From Pseudorasbora parva (taxonomy: Eukaryota; Chordata; Actinopteri; Cypriniformes; Gobionidae), in contig NC_090172.1 in NCBI RefSeq assembly GCF_024679245.1, positions 42,998,054 to 43,062,053 of the forward strand: a stretch of 64,000 bases of DNA, given 5' to 3'. Both the position numbers and the translations under genes were made by a program. Positions 27,161-37,830 of the stretch are shown one piece after another. Within the stretch, counting starts at the first letter, position 1, and the number at the start of each line of letters is the position of its first letter. The notes beneath the pieces are model-generated. The model saw nothing but the letters and a program-made list of their open reading frames with translations, did not search any database and was not told where the DNA came from.

Positions 27161-27191
27161 GTTTAATTTAGAACGGCTGCACTACTGGGCC

Positions 27192-29203
27192 ACTGTAGTC
27201 ACAGGTAAATTACATGTAATTTTTTTTTTTACAGAAAACATGACAACAAAACACTAGAAAACACCAAACAAAACACTAATGACTAGGCATGCTTTGAATA
27301 TTTAACAGATTACAGTTAATAACTGTTAATCTGATACATCTTGTAACACTAGAAAACAAAACACTTCTGACTAAGCATGTAATTACTATATTATCGAAAA
27401 AACAAATGCATGTTACGTATTGTAAACTACAGGGTTTTTTTTGTTTTTGTTTTTTACACTGCATTACAACAAAACACTATAAAAACAAAACAAACCACGC
27501 AGGGAAATGTCTGGACAGGGGGGATAGAGTCGTCAACCACACCATCTTAAAGACTCGTTGATTAAAATGGACTGAGGGCCACAACAGCTCCCAGGGGGTC
27601 AGTCAGTGATTAACCCACACTTTTCAACTTTTAATCAGTTCCTGACCTCTACAGGGCAAAACAAAAGGCCCTGGATGGAGCTCCAGCAGAGCAGCCTGTA
27701 ATGAGGTTTCACTTTTATGCCTTCTCCTACAAGAAGGTGTGCATCATGATGCTGACATCCAGGGTTGAAAGAGAGACACACACAGAGAAAGGTACAGCGA
27801 GGTAGAAACCGCCACATGACAGAAGAGATCAGTGTCCTTTGTTCCATTGTTTCAATGAGGAGGCTCATTAATGGCCATCAGAGGTCCAAACGCACTGCAA
27901 CCTCATGATGGCCATTAAGGCTAGAGAACATCTAGGAGCACTTTTCTTTTCTCTCACCCACAATTGCATCACGTCAGATAATTAATCCACCCATATTACA
28001 CAAAGCTAGTGCAAATGACGTAGTGTAGGTTGGAGTTTGCTTGCCTTTGCGTGGCTCCGTACAAGAGAGGACGATGTGATTCAAGGCTGTAAGATATATG
28101 ACACCGCCATTAACACATCATGACTTTTATAGGGGCTTCAGTTAAGCTTGTTCTTTACAATTGCTCAGAACACACTAAGCTGTCAAACACTAAAAGGACA
28201 CACACTATAATATAACTCTGCTACTGAATGAAATGAGCGAGGGAAAAGAGTTGACTTGCGCATGATGGATGCCTCTCATTCTGCCCTGACAGTTACTGGG
28301 AATGAATAAAGTGTCTGTCTGAGCCAGTCATATAGATCTGCTCTTGAACACACTGCAGAGGCCGTCGGAAAGAGGGCATCCTTCCTCTCTCAAGTAAATG
28401 AGGAGAAAACAGCAGGCCGAAAATAGTTGTTTAATATTGTTTAATATTAGCTTCACAACTGGCAAAGAGACCTTGAATCTACAAATCATCACGAGGCATC
28501 TGATAAGCGGAATAATTCATTTTCATATAGAGACTCAGTCTCTAAAGGGAGGGCACTGTTCATCAGCTTCATCTGAAAATGGGGAAATATCCAATGCATC
28601 ATCCCTCAGGAATATTACTTTCACTCATTCTTTCTTACATTGCTTTCTCTTGCAATCACGCAGCCCTAAATAAAGACTCTTAGGAGGCTGCTCCAGGGAA
28701 AATGTCCCAACAGTGTTAAAGATGGATAAAAGCACACCATTAGCTCTTTTGGCCTCCCTTTGCTAGTTCTCTGCTGTCTTTCATACAAGATATAGATTAT
28801 TAAAATAGTAATCATAAAATAGAATCACAAGTGGAAACACAATCACATCTCAATCTCGGGTTCTACTGCACATAAATGTTTTTGAAAGAAGACCCTTTTG
28901 CTCACCAATTTATTTAAATAAAATATACAGTAACAATTGAATATTGTGAAATATTATTACAATTTAAAATAACCGTTTTCAATTTTTATAAATTTGAAAA
29001 TCTTTAAAATGTATAACTGAGATTGCAAAGGTGAATTTTTTAATTACAGTCTTCAGTGTCACATGATCCTTCAGAAACCACTCTAATATGCTGATCTGCT
29101 GCTTAATATTATTATCACATTTTGGAATTAGATTACATATTCTTTAATAAAAAATAACAAATATAACAGGTTTAACAGGTTAATAATAATTTTAAATAAA
29201 ATA
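27192..29203. other. Non-coding; a repeat fragment at its end
   Basis: 27590-27990 has balanced composition with words such as CCATTGTTTCAATGAG and GGCTCATTAATGGCCATC and could be a conserved non-coding element. 28930-29130 is a minus-strand fragment of the AACGGTAGTG repeat (CAGTCTTCAGTGTCACATGATCCTTCAGAAA). There is no exon. Confidence 0.4.
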
Positions 29204-29562
29204 AACAAAAATTGTACATTTATATAGTTATTTTCTGGGTACTCAAAAAAGCTCTTTACATATAGAAGGGGGAATCTCCTCAACCACCACCAATGTGCAG
29301 CATCCACCTGGATGATGCGACGGCAGCCATATTGTGCTAGAACGCTCACCACACACCAGCTGATTGGTTGAGAGGAGACGGAGTGATGAAGCCAGTCAGT
29401 ATATGGGGACAATTAGGAGGCCATGATGGACAGAGGCCAATGGGCAAATTTGGCCATGATGCCGGGCTCAAACCTCTACTCTTTCATGAAGGACTTCCTG
29501 GGATTTTTAATGACCACAGAGTCAGGACCTCGGTTTAACGTCTCATATGAAGGACGGTATTT
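29204..29562. mobile_element. LINE 3'-region-like repeat fragment
   Basis: TTGTACATTTATATAG, GGGGGAATCTCCTCAACCACCACCAATGTGCAGC, CTGGATGATGCGACGGCAGCCATA and GGACCTCGGTTTAACGTCTCAT are words I recall from an abundant fish repeat thought to be a LINE 3' region (RTE/Expander type). No reverse transcriptase is present. The class assignment is from memory only. Confidence 0.55.
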
Positions 29563-32500
29563 TCGTGCAAACAGTGATATTTTATTTTTATTTTCCAGGA
29601 ATGGTTGATCAACACAAACTAGGTCCCATTGCTGCATTTCACTAAAAACTAATTTCATAAATGTTGCCATGGAATCATTTGGTTGACCACACGGGGATGA
29701 TGAGGCTGACAGAAAACACAGTTTTTAGATGCACAAGGAAACAACTGTAAACATTTAATTAGGCAAACTAAAAGTGTGCTTAATTTGCATACATCTAAAT
29801 AAACAGAGTTTAATTCTACTCCAAAATATGATTTTATATGACTGAATCAAATCAGACAGAAATAGCTCTTTAAGGGCACATTTGCTTTTTACAGTGCAAC
29901 TGAAAATAAGCATGAAACAAGTAATTTATCTTCAAGAGTTCACTTAATCAAAGCAACTTTTGCAAAACCAAAGCTTCGAACAACATCCATTATTAAACGG
30001 ATGTTGTTTCTTTGGTTTTATAAGCTGTTGAGTATGAAATATAAAAGAGATATTACAAGTGGCAGATTGCTGTGGTTGAAGTACAGCAGATTTAGGTTTC
30101 TTCATGGCAGCATACAGGTGCGAAGTTCGAGAACAAATGAAATGTTCTGCATTTGAAATACTGACAAATAATTATTTATCTACAGCCACAGCCATGCACC
30201 TGACAGATAAAAATATCCTAACATTTCCTCATAGATCAGTACATGCTAAATTCAGCAATGACGTAAAAGTGATTTCATTCCAGACCCACTTAGAGGATCC
30301 CAGAGTGTCCCGAAGATTAAAGGCTGAGGAACCTCTGGGTTTGTGCAGGAATTATATAAACAAATCACTTTGTCTGTGCTTATTCTGCAGTGAAATAAAC
30401 CACAGGAACAGTAAAAGCTCTACTGACTGATGCTGAGATAATACACACTGGAATACAAACTGGAAACTTTAACACAAATATTTATATACAAGGAAAAGTA
30501 AACATGGTCGGCATGTGGGGCCCCAGGCGAGATCATGAAAATGGGCCCTGTCAGAGTAAAAAGTGTAACTACGTAAAAATGTCCACAGGACCACTGCAAT
30601 ATGATATGTAGTTTCTTTTAGATGTCCATTGGCACACAGTGAGCATGAGCGAGCAATTCCAATTCATTCTTCATGGGAGTTGAGTGGCAGGATTGCACTG
30701 GGGACTGTGGGATTGACAGCAGAGCAAAGCAAGTAGTGAGAGCATCACAAAAACTGGAAAGTGCTGAACTCACAAATGAGAGGCGAAAAACCCCTGGTGG
30801 CAGACAGTCTTTGCAAAGTGAATGCAAGCCAAGATATGTCAGAAACATTTCAAAATCTGTTTCTGATGGACTGGTGCTTATAATCACATTACATTATGTA
30901 AATCAAATAAAGTTTGGACACTTTCATTGTGGCTGGACTGGGGTTGCGAGTACATTTAATAGAAATAATGTGAGCATTTTTCCAAACATGATGCATGATA
31001 TCATAACTTGACCTGTGCTGACATTAAAAGCTATTTAAAAAAAAAAAAAAAAAACTTGTTGCATGTTTACTTCTAAAGCAACTTTTACTTCTCAGTTAAT
31101 GTTAAAATATACTGTACAAACAAACAAAATAGTCAAGGATCAATCAGACATAGCTATGTGTAATAAATAGCTTTTTAAATAAAACTAAATATATAAAACA
31201 AGGTCTATGTGCAGACAACATCTAACAGATGTTTTCCAGCAATGCGCCACAAATGAATAAATTATGCAGATTACGGTGTTACTGTTTGTTTCACTGATTG
31301 CTGCTTATATGTATATGATAATTCTTGTGTTTTTTTGTTGTCATTTTCAGTACTTTTACATGTAGTCAGAGGTCATCTTGTGCTTTCACTGAAAAGCATT
31401 TTCCTATCACAGCATAATTGCAGAAGTCTCTATAATTAATCCATGTGTAGACTGATTCTCCCAAAATTGTAAACACTATCTCCATCAAAACATTGCTCTT
31501 ATTTTGAGCATCCCAAACAGCCCAATACATCAGCATTGGCATAACAAATGTATTGAGTTTGGGGTGGGACTATCCGTTTGTCTGACCAATGGCAGTACAG
31601 GGTCAGGAAACCTGTGTAAAAACATGGATTTGGATATTTCCAAATGTTTTTAGCTACTATTGGCAAATAAAGAGAAGAATAACAACGCAAGCGGTAAAAC
31701 TATTCACGCTTTGCTTATAATTAAGACATTAAAATAATATGGCAAGAAATACCAGTTTGCAATATCAAGCTATTTAGAACATCTAAAAATAACTGGAAGC
31801 CAGACACGTTGAATTTATAAATGGCCGTGCCTGCTCTTACATGAAAAATAAGGTGGCTATTTGACACTCTTAAACAGCTCAGAGTTCAGCTTCAGCTTCA
31901 GCTTCAGTCTGATTTTTCCCCTTCGCCTGTAGCTCTTGACAGCGACCCCACTGAGATTCTTCTCCAGTCTGAGGAGAGTGGCAGGACTCTCTCCCGTCAC
32001 TCCAAACGGCTTTGCTCAAAACAATAACACTCTTTAATATAGGAAAAGGGTGGGGAAAGTGGAGGACTCTGTAGGCCCAAAACTCCAGGGCTGTCAAAAT
32101 GACAGATGTGTGTTGCTGTAGAGGGTGTGCTGTAGTCCGAGAGAAAGAGGGAGCGCAACGAAAGAGAAAAAGTGAGTGAGTGAAGGGGAGAGTCATTTGT
32201 TGGTCTTATGACATTACAAAACCAGTAAGACAAGAGCTCTAAAGTATAATAAATGGCTCTTTTCACAGCTCTCTTATTAATGAAAATGACGGAGAGTGGC
32301 AGTATTATTTAGAGGATTCAAATACCCCAAATGCCTCTGAAACAGCAGCTCACCCCATTCACTCAAGCTCCCACAATCCCCTTTGTCAGAATGGATGAAC
32401 ACAGCCATTATTATGACTGTATTGCATGAGCAGAAACAAATGCGAGAATACACCAAGTATGACTGCGCTAAGTAACCCTAAATAAAGCTTCCTTTGAAAG

Positions 32501-32663
32501 AGAACAAAACATACCAATAGGGAGACTAATTTGAGTGTGTGCGCAGCTTTCCAAGGACGTGCTGATGAAAAGCAGCAGAGCTTAAGACGAACTCTGTTTG
32601 GAGGTCATGCTGTCATGTTTCAGACCATTACAGTATTTGTGCTGATTAGTCTAATGGATAATG
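29563..32663. other. Non-coding, no recognised feature
   Basis: Unique intronic sequence with a poly-A run at 31037-31054 and a (CTTCAG)4 array at 31885-31908. Open frames at 30104-30430, 30673-31011 and 31879-32266 are unrecognised. Confidence 0.45.
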
Positions 32664-32931
32664 CACTCTAAAAAATGCTGGGTAAAAAACAACCCAAGTT
32701 GGGTTGAAAATGCACTAACCCAACAATTGAGTTGTTTTAACCCAATGGTTGAGTTGTTTTAACCCAGTGGTTGAGTTGTTTTAACCCAGTGGTTGGGTTA
32801 AATGTTGCTTAAGACAACCCAATTGCTGGGTAAGAACAACTCAACCATTGGGTTAAAACAACCCAATTGTTGGGTTGGTGCATTTTCAACCCAACTTGGG
32901 TTGTTTTTAACCCCGCATTTTTTAGAGTGTG
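32664..32931. mobile_element. 268-bp hairpin MITE (CACTCTAAAAAATG ends)
   Basis: The whole element is nearly self-complementary. The left arm (32664-32770) and right arm (32822-32931) match over about 105 bp with few differences, starting at CACTCTAAAAAATGC. Three 22-bp tandem copies of GAGTTGTTTTAACCCARTGGTT lie in the left arm and loop (about 32728-32795). It would fold into a long RNA hairpin if transcribed from either strand. Confidence 0.9.
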
Positions 32932-34461
32932 TTGCTACATTTAGCTGGATTAGCATGTTAAATGAATTAATACATACACACAATTTATATATATATATGT
33001 TTCTATATTTAGTAAAGGACTACTGTCAAATAAAAATAAAGAAAATAAGAACAAATACCTTAAATACAAGCAGCAGCCCAAATAAATACTATTGAGCAAA
33101 GATACTAATAAAATAAACAGTGTTTTTAGTATTAGTTTTGTTTTTGTTTCAGTGTTTAGTTTTTAGGTAGAGAAATTGAATAAAGTAATCAAATGTAAAA
33201 TAATTGCACATTTCACTGTTTAAATGAAATATTAATCCTTATTAAACTTACACAAGCTATTCAATCAAGAGCAGTGAGTGATGCCCTTATCTTTTGTTTG
33301 ACATTAAACAGACAGCAGTAAAGGCTACTGCCCCTTTAAGACCTAATAGAAGGCTATGCGTCGTCTTTCTCGACTGTATAAAGTCCACTTAAGGCATATT
33401 CAGACTTTTTGCTTGGATACTCATCAAGATGGACATGTTGACATACTTTTTAAGTGAGTTTGTCCATTCAAGCACAATACTTGAAAGATAACTCAATATT
33501 TGCGCTGTGAGACGTTTGCGCGCTCTCGATTGATGCACAGAGATAAACCTTCTCAGAGAGCGTGCGAGTTCTCATTCGTGTCTTCTGGCTCTACACCAAG
33601 CCTGCAGTCTCCCTCTCAGATACTGAAGCTTTCGCGCCTCGATCGCCCCCCGGTGACTGGTGTTTTCTAATGGACGCGAGGCAAACTAAATAAAATTACA
33701 CTTCAAATATTTTTTCCCCAAAGTTAGTTTATGTCTCTGAAGGCAGTTATCTTATCATCACGATGATTTCATTTCAAGTGTTCGTTTTTAAAATAAGTTT
33801 AATTTTAGTTAGTTATTTGATGCTATAAAAACCCGGGGGGGGGGGGGGCATCATGATTGACAGCTAAGCTCGACGTCTTCTCTGAGTAAAGTTATCCCTG
33901 AGGCACTAACAGACTTTTTTTCTGAATTTTTGGGAGCAGATTGGAGCTTTAGCTTTAATTTTTACCTTTCCATAACTGTTTATTTCAAACCAACATAATT
34001 AATTGTTCTGCATCTGTGAGAGTGTGGGCGGGCTTTTGATATCGCGACTCTACTTTCTGCTCTACTTCCTGCGCTCTACTGCGCAACTCCGGTCCCGAAA
34101 TCGCTACTGCGCAGATTCGGTCCCAAGATGTCAGTGCCGTGCAGGCCGCCTGAAAGCTTCAAATCTGGCAAGCGGAAACGGATGATGTCGAGTCGTCCAT
34201 ATATTTTTACGGTCTATGCTCTACACGCGGGTGATGACGGAGAAATAACTGTTCATATTCGGACATACGGCAGCACTCGCATGCATGAACAGTTTACAAA
34301 GAGAGAGCATTTTGCCCACGTTTTTCTTTTATTATCGCTGTTGTTGTAGTGTATCATTGAGAAGCCAGAACGTGTATCCATCGACAGAATCATACATAAA
34401 GCATTATGTGTTGTAAGTTATAACCCATATTAAAGATGCGTCATCAGATGTGAGATGAACC
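32932..34461. other. Non-coding; CpG-richer, repeat-like blocks
   Basis: 33330-33670 and 33830-34340 are richer in CpG than the surroundings and contain a 14-base G-run (33835-33848). Words such as CTACTGCGCA and TTTTTACGGTCTATG recall unclassified cyprinid repeats. No termini can be defined and I recognise no protein in the open frames at 34003-34349. Confidence 0.35.

Positions 34462-34492
<31 letters not shown>
34462..34492. repeat. (GACA)n microsatellite
   Basis: About eight tandem GACA units. Confidence 0.95.
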
Positions 34493-34511
34493 TAATCTGG
34501 TCTTTAGCATG

Positions 34512-35632
34512 TCTTAATAATGAGGAAACGCCTTTAGCAGCAATAACGAATTAATATTTTTTAATATGATTTTATCAGTCTCTCACATCGTTCTGGGGGA
34601 TTTTTTGCCCACTCTTCTTTATGACGTTGCTTCAGATTATTGAGGTTTGTGGACATCTGTTTACACACAGCTCTCTTAAGGTCCTGCCAAAGAACTTCAG
34701 TTGGGTTGAGGTCTGGACTTTGAATAGGCCAAATGCAACATCTTGATTCTTTTCTTTTACAGTCATTCTGTTGTAGATTTGCTGGTGTGCTTGGAATCAT
34801 TGTCTTGTTGCATGGTCAAATTTCGGCCAAGCTTCTGCTGTCGGACACATGGCCTCACATTTGAACTTTGGTATACAAAGGAGTTTGTGGTTGACTTGAT
34901 GATTGCAAGGTGCCCAGGTCCTGTGGCTGCAAAACCCAAATCATCACCCTTCAACCACTGGGCTTGACAGCTGTTATGAGGTGTTTGTGCTGATATGCTG
35001 TTGGAGCTTCACCAGACTTGGCGCTGTGTATTATGGCCAGACATCTCTACTTTGGTCTTGTCTTTCCAAAGGACATTGTTCCAGAAGTCTTCCAGAAGGA
35101 CACTCTCCAGAAGGTTTGTTCAGATGCAACTTTGCAAACCTAAGCCGTGCTGCCATGTTCTTTTTAGAAAGAGATGGCATTCTCCTTTCAAAAATGCCAA
35201 ACTTGTTCAGTCTTTTTCTAATACTGTCATGAACTTTATCATTTAAAATGTTAACTAAGATCTGTAGTGTGAGGTGTAGTTCTTGAGATGTTAATTTTTC
35301 TGAGCATTATGTCTGATCTTGGGGTGAATTTGTTGGGTACAAAGATTGGCAGCTATCTTGAATGCTTGAATTCTTGAATAATCTTCACTGTAGAATGATG
35401 GCTTTGTAGCCCTTCTTCGGTGGATGGCAGCAACAATTGCTTATCTCAGATAATTCCTGATGTCTTTCCTCCTTGGCATCGTGTTAACACACACCTGAAT
35501 GCTCCAGAACAGCAAACTGCTAAATAGATTTGGTTAGACTTGCTGATGATCAATTAATCAAAGGCCTTTGATTAGCAGTGCCTGGCTGCTACTTACCCTC
35601 TTTATTCCTATGGAAGCAGTAAGAGTACATAG
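34512..35632 (-). pseudogene. Degraded Tc1/mariner-type transposase, minus strand
   Basis: The minus strand preserves Tc1-type landmarks in order. The start MPRRKDIRNYL lies near 35480. It is followed by frameshifted helix-turn-helix and catalytic regions. MQQDNDSKHTSK around the second catalytic Asp lies at about 34795-34830, and SPDLNPTEVLW carrying the last acidic residue of the DD34E triad at about 34680-34720. The frame is broken by multiple stops and small deletions, including between the last two motifs, so no active enzyme can be made. Terminal inverted repeats are not visible; the right side abuts another repeat near 35633. The transposase would have cut and pasted its own element at TA sites. 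Confidence 0.85.
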
Positions 35633-36225
35633 GCCCCATTCACACGGAGACGCATTTAGCTGTATATGTAAAAAAAAATTGTATTGTATCAGCATTTCCT
35701 CTAGACGGATCCGGCATTTTAGGAGCCTGAAATAGGTATTTTTTGAAACCGGGTTCCAGAGGGGATAAATCTGAAACCGACACCTTTGTGTTTTCGTGTG
35801 TACAGCCAATCCGAATATTTTGTGAAACGCCATCACACACAGTCCCGCTTGGTAAAGACTAGAAGGGATATAGCTACGACGGCCAATGGGCATGCGCACA
35901 TCAATATTGCATCATTTAATTCATGTATTTGCATTATTGTAAGGGTAGGTTTAGATTTAGGGTAGATACTGTATATGCGTTAATAAAACAATCTGGTAAG
36001 TAGCAAATGTATGTATTTTTATTTTATTGTGAGATTTTGCCTCACTTCCAACCATTGCTGTACCCCTTCTAGCAACAACACTTCTCTGTTTTTACTGTAT
36101 TTCTGTGGCAGAATTACAGTGGCACATGCTGGTTTGGCATGTTGCATCGGTTTCAGTGGTTTGCAACAATTCAATTTGGAACAATTCAGTCAGTTGCAGT
36201 GGTTTCATGTGTACGCAGACATTTC
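35633..36225. other. Probable repeat of unknown class
   Basis: It begins GGCCCCATTCACACGGAGACGC, a terminus-like word similar to other fish MITEs, and contains GGGTAGGTTTAGATTTAGGGTAG. I could not find the matching opposite end. Open frames at 35558-35899 on the minus strand are unrecognised. Confidence 0.3.
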
Positions 36226-36750
36226 TTAGCCTGACAAGCCAGACCCACATCAAGATGTTTGGTCTGGAAACTCACCATAGACAGGGCTCAATGCGAGGGA
36301 CGGGATAAACAGTTGTCTTTCAAACTCCCTCTGCACGTGATAGGATAGCGCTACCACCAACCAGAGCAACGAAGGTGAAACAGAGCTTGTTGACAGATTA
36401 AACATTTACCGGTCGGCTAAACTCCGAACACATCTTCCCTTTTTAAGAATGACTTCAGTGCCGTTCTTTGTTCTTTTCTCAGAGAAAAGCTTAACTTCCA
36501 GTCTTCCAGAATCGCAGTCAAAGCTGATTCGAAAGACCGCCGCCGTTCGCCAGTTTCTGTGTTTACTAGAAGCACGCAAACGCAACTTGGCCGTCGTCAT
36601 TATGGCCCCGCCCGCCGACTCTATACACGATGTGATTGGCCCGTCCAGAGTGAGGGGAATACAGCTCAGAAGGGTATTGAGAGTTCTTAGACGACACTTG
36701 CGGACAGATTAAATTTGCTGCCGCTAGGGTGCGTCTAGATTTCTAGGCTA
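36226..36750. mobile_element. 525-bp MITE with TAGCCTGACAAG / CTAGGCTA ends
   Basis: The left end TAGCCTGACAAGCCAGACCCAC and the reverse-complemented right end TAGCCTAGAAATCTAGACGCAC agree at about 16 of 22 positions. Flanks GACATTTC and GATATTTC suggest an 8-bp target duplication with one mismatch, as in hAT elements. A fragment of its left end is inserted at 25310-25402. Plus- and minus-strand open frames at 36406-36712 are not recognised. Confidence 0.7.
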
Positions 36751-37796
36751 GATATTTCTTGAGACAAGGGGAAAAAAAGATTGGTAGTGACAACTTATTG
36801 TTATATTCAAGAAACCGAAAATCTCATGTATGGCTGTCTCCAAGCTCCTCGCTCTTAATTAGCAAAGTAGCAATTCCTTTGGACCCAGATATTTTATAGT
36901 CACCATCTTTGCCCCTGCATGGTGCAAACAGAAAAATCTTTCCCAACATTTTGACCTGATCAAACCATCTCTCTTTGTTTTGAAAGTACTTAGCCCTAGA
37001 GTTGAATGGTTAAATAATCTTCCACAACAACTTGAGAAAGCAGCAATAAAACTGAATATCGACTGTTTTAAATCCTTTCCTTATCAAACCACAAGAAGTG
37101 TGATTTTTTTTTTAAAAAGAAGAATATTTTTTTTTTAAAATAATGTTAACAAATTTTAGACCAGATTCAGTTTGTTGATCACACATGGTGAAGGACTTAG
37201 GCGATGTCATCTCATTGGTGTCTTAAAGAGCTACCCATTTGATATGTATCATACAGCTACAGAATCTAAGTTATGTCAAATACCCGTATTGCTTTTTCCT
37301 CCAGAAATGCATAACATTCAGCCTAACAAAGATTCATAGTTTATCCAAAAAGCAATTTTTATTTTTCAAACTGTCAGGAGGAGATTCAGTTTCACTACAC
37401 CCTGAAAACAAAATTGCATCAACATTCACAAGAGCACTCACGATTCTGAAATGCAAGATTATTTTGTTTACCATAAAAATAACCTAAAATTATGCCTGAA
37501 AGTAATCAAAATTTGCATAATAATTCAAAATGTGAAATAAAATTAGCTCTTTGAAATCTGAAAATGCCAGAAATGAAATCAGTATCCTCTATAACCACTC
37601 ATATATTGTGGAAATTAGCCATTCAATGCAAAATATGTGGTCAAAATGGACGATTAAGCTAATAATGCTAATTATGCAAATTGCTCAACATATGAAAATT
37701 AGCATCCGGCAGTTTCTGTATGCTTGGGGACCCATACTTCACATTTCTGCAATAAAACTTTGGTGTACTAAACATTTCGGGGTTCACCTAGTTGTG

Positions 37797-37830
<34 letters not shown>

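Larger units (their letters stand above)
25270..27191. mobile_element. TIR-bounded element filled by a minisatellite
   Basis: The left end GGCCCAGTAGTGCAGCC..CTAAATTAATCCACAACACAA and the right end, reverse-complemented, GGCCCAGTAGTGCAGCCGTTCTAAATTAAACCACAACACAA form inverted repeats of about 41 bp with few mismatches. The inner part of the repeat (CCACAACACAA) is the core of the minisatellite monomer occupying 25564-27160. There is no transposase. I could not define a target duplication, so the superfamily is open. Confidence 0.75.

Noticed and set aside
34561..34954. Two overlapping minus-strand open frames taken as separate small genes
   Set aside because: They are frameshifted pieces of one Tc1-type transposase fossil (QQDNDSKH and SPDLNPTE motifs).
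35558..35899. 113-codon minus-strand frame as a gene
   Set aside because: It spans the junction of the Tc1 fossil and the GGCCCCATTCACACGG repeat, so it is a chance open frame in repeats.
36830..37110. Protein-like stretch RVEWLNNLPQQLEKAAIKL on the plus strand
   Set aside because: About 40 codons, not bounded by splice sites and not assignable to a gene or LINE family; reported only in the interval description.
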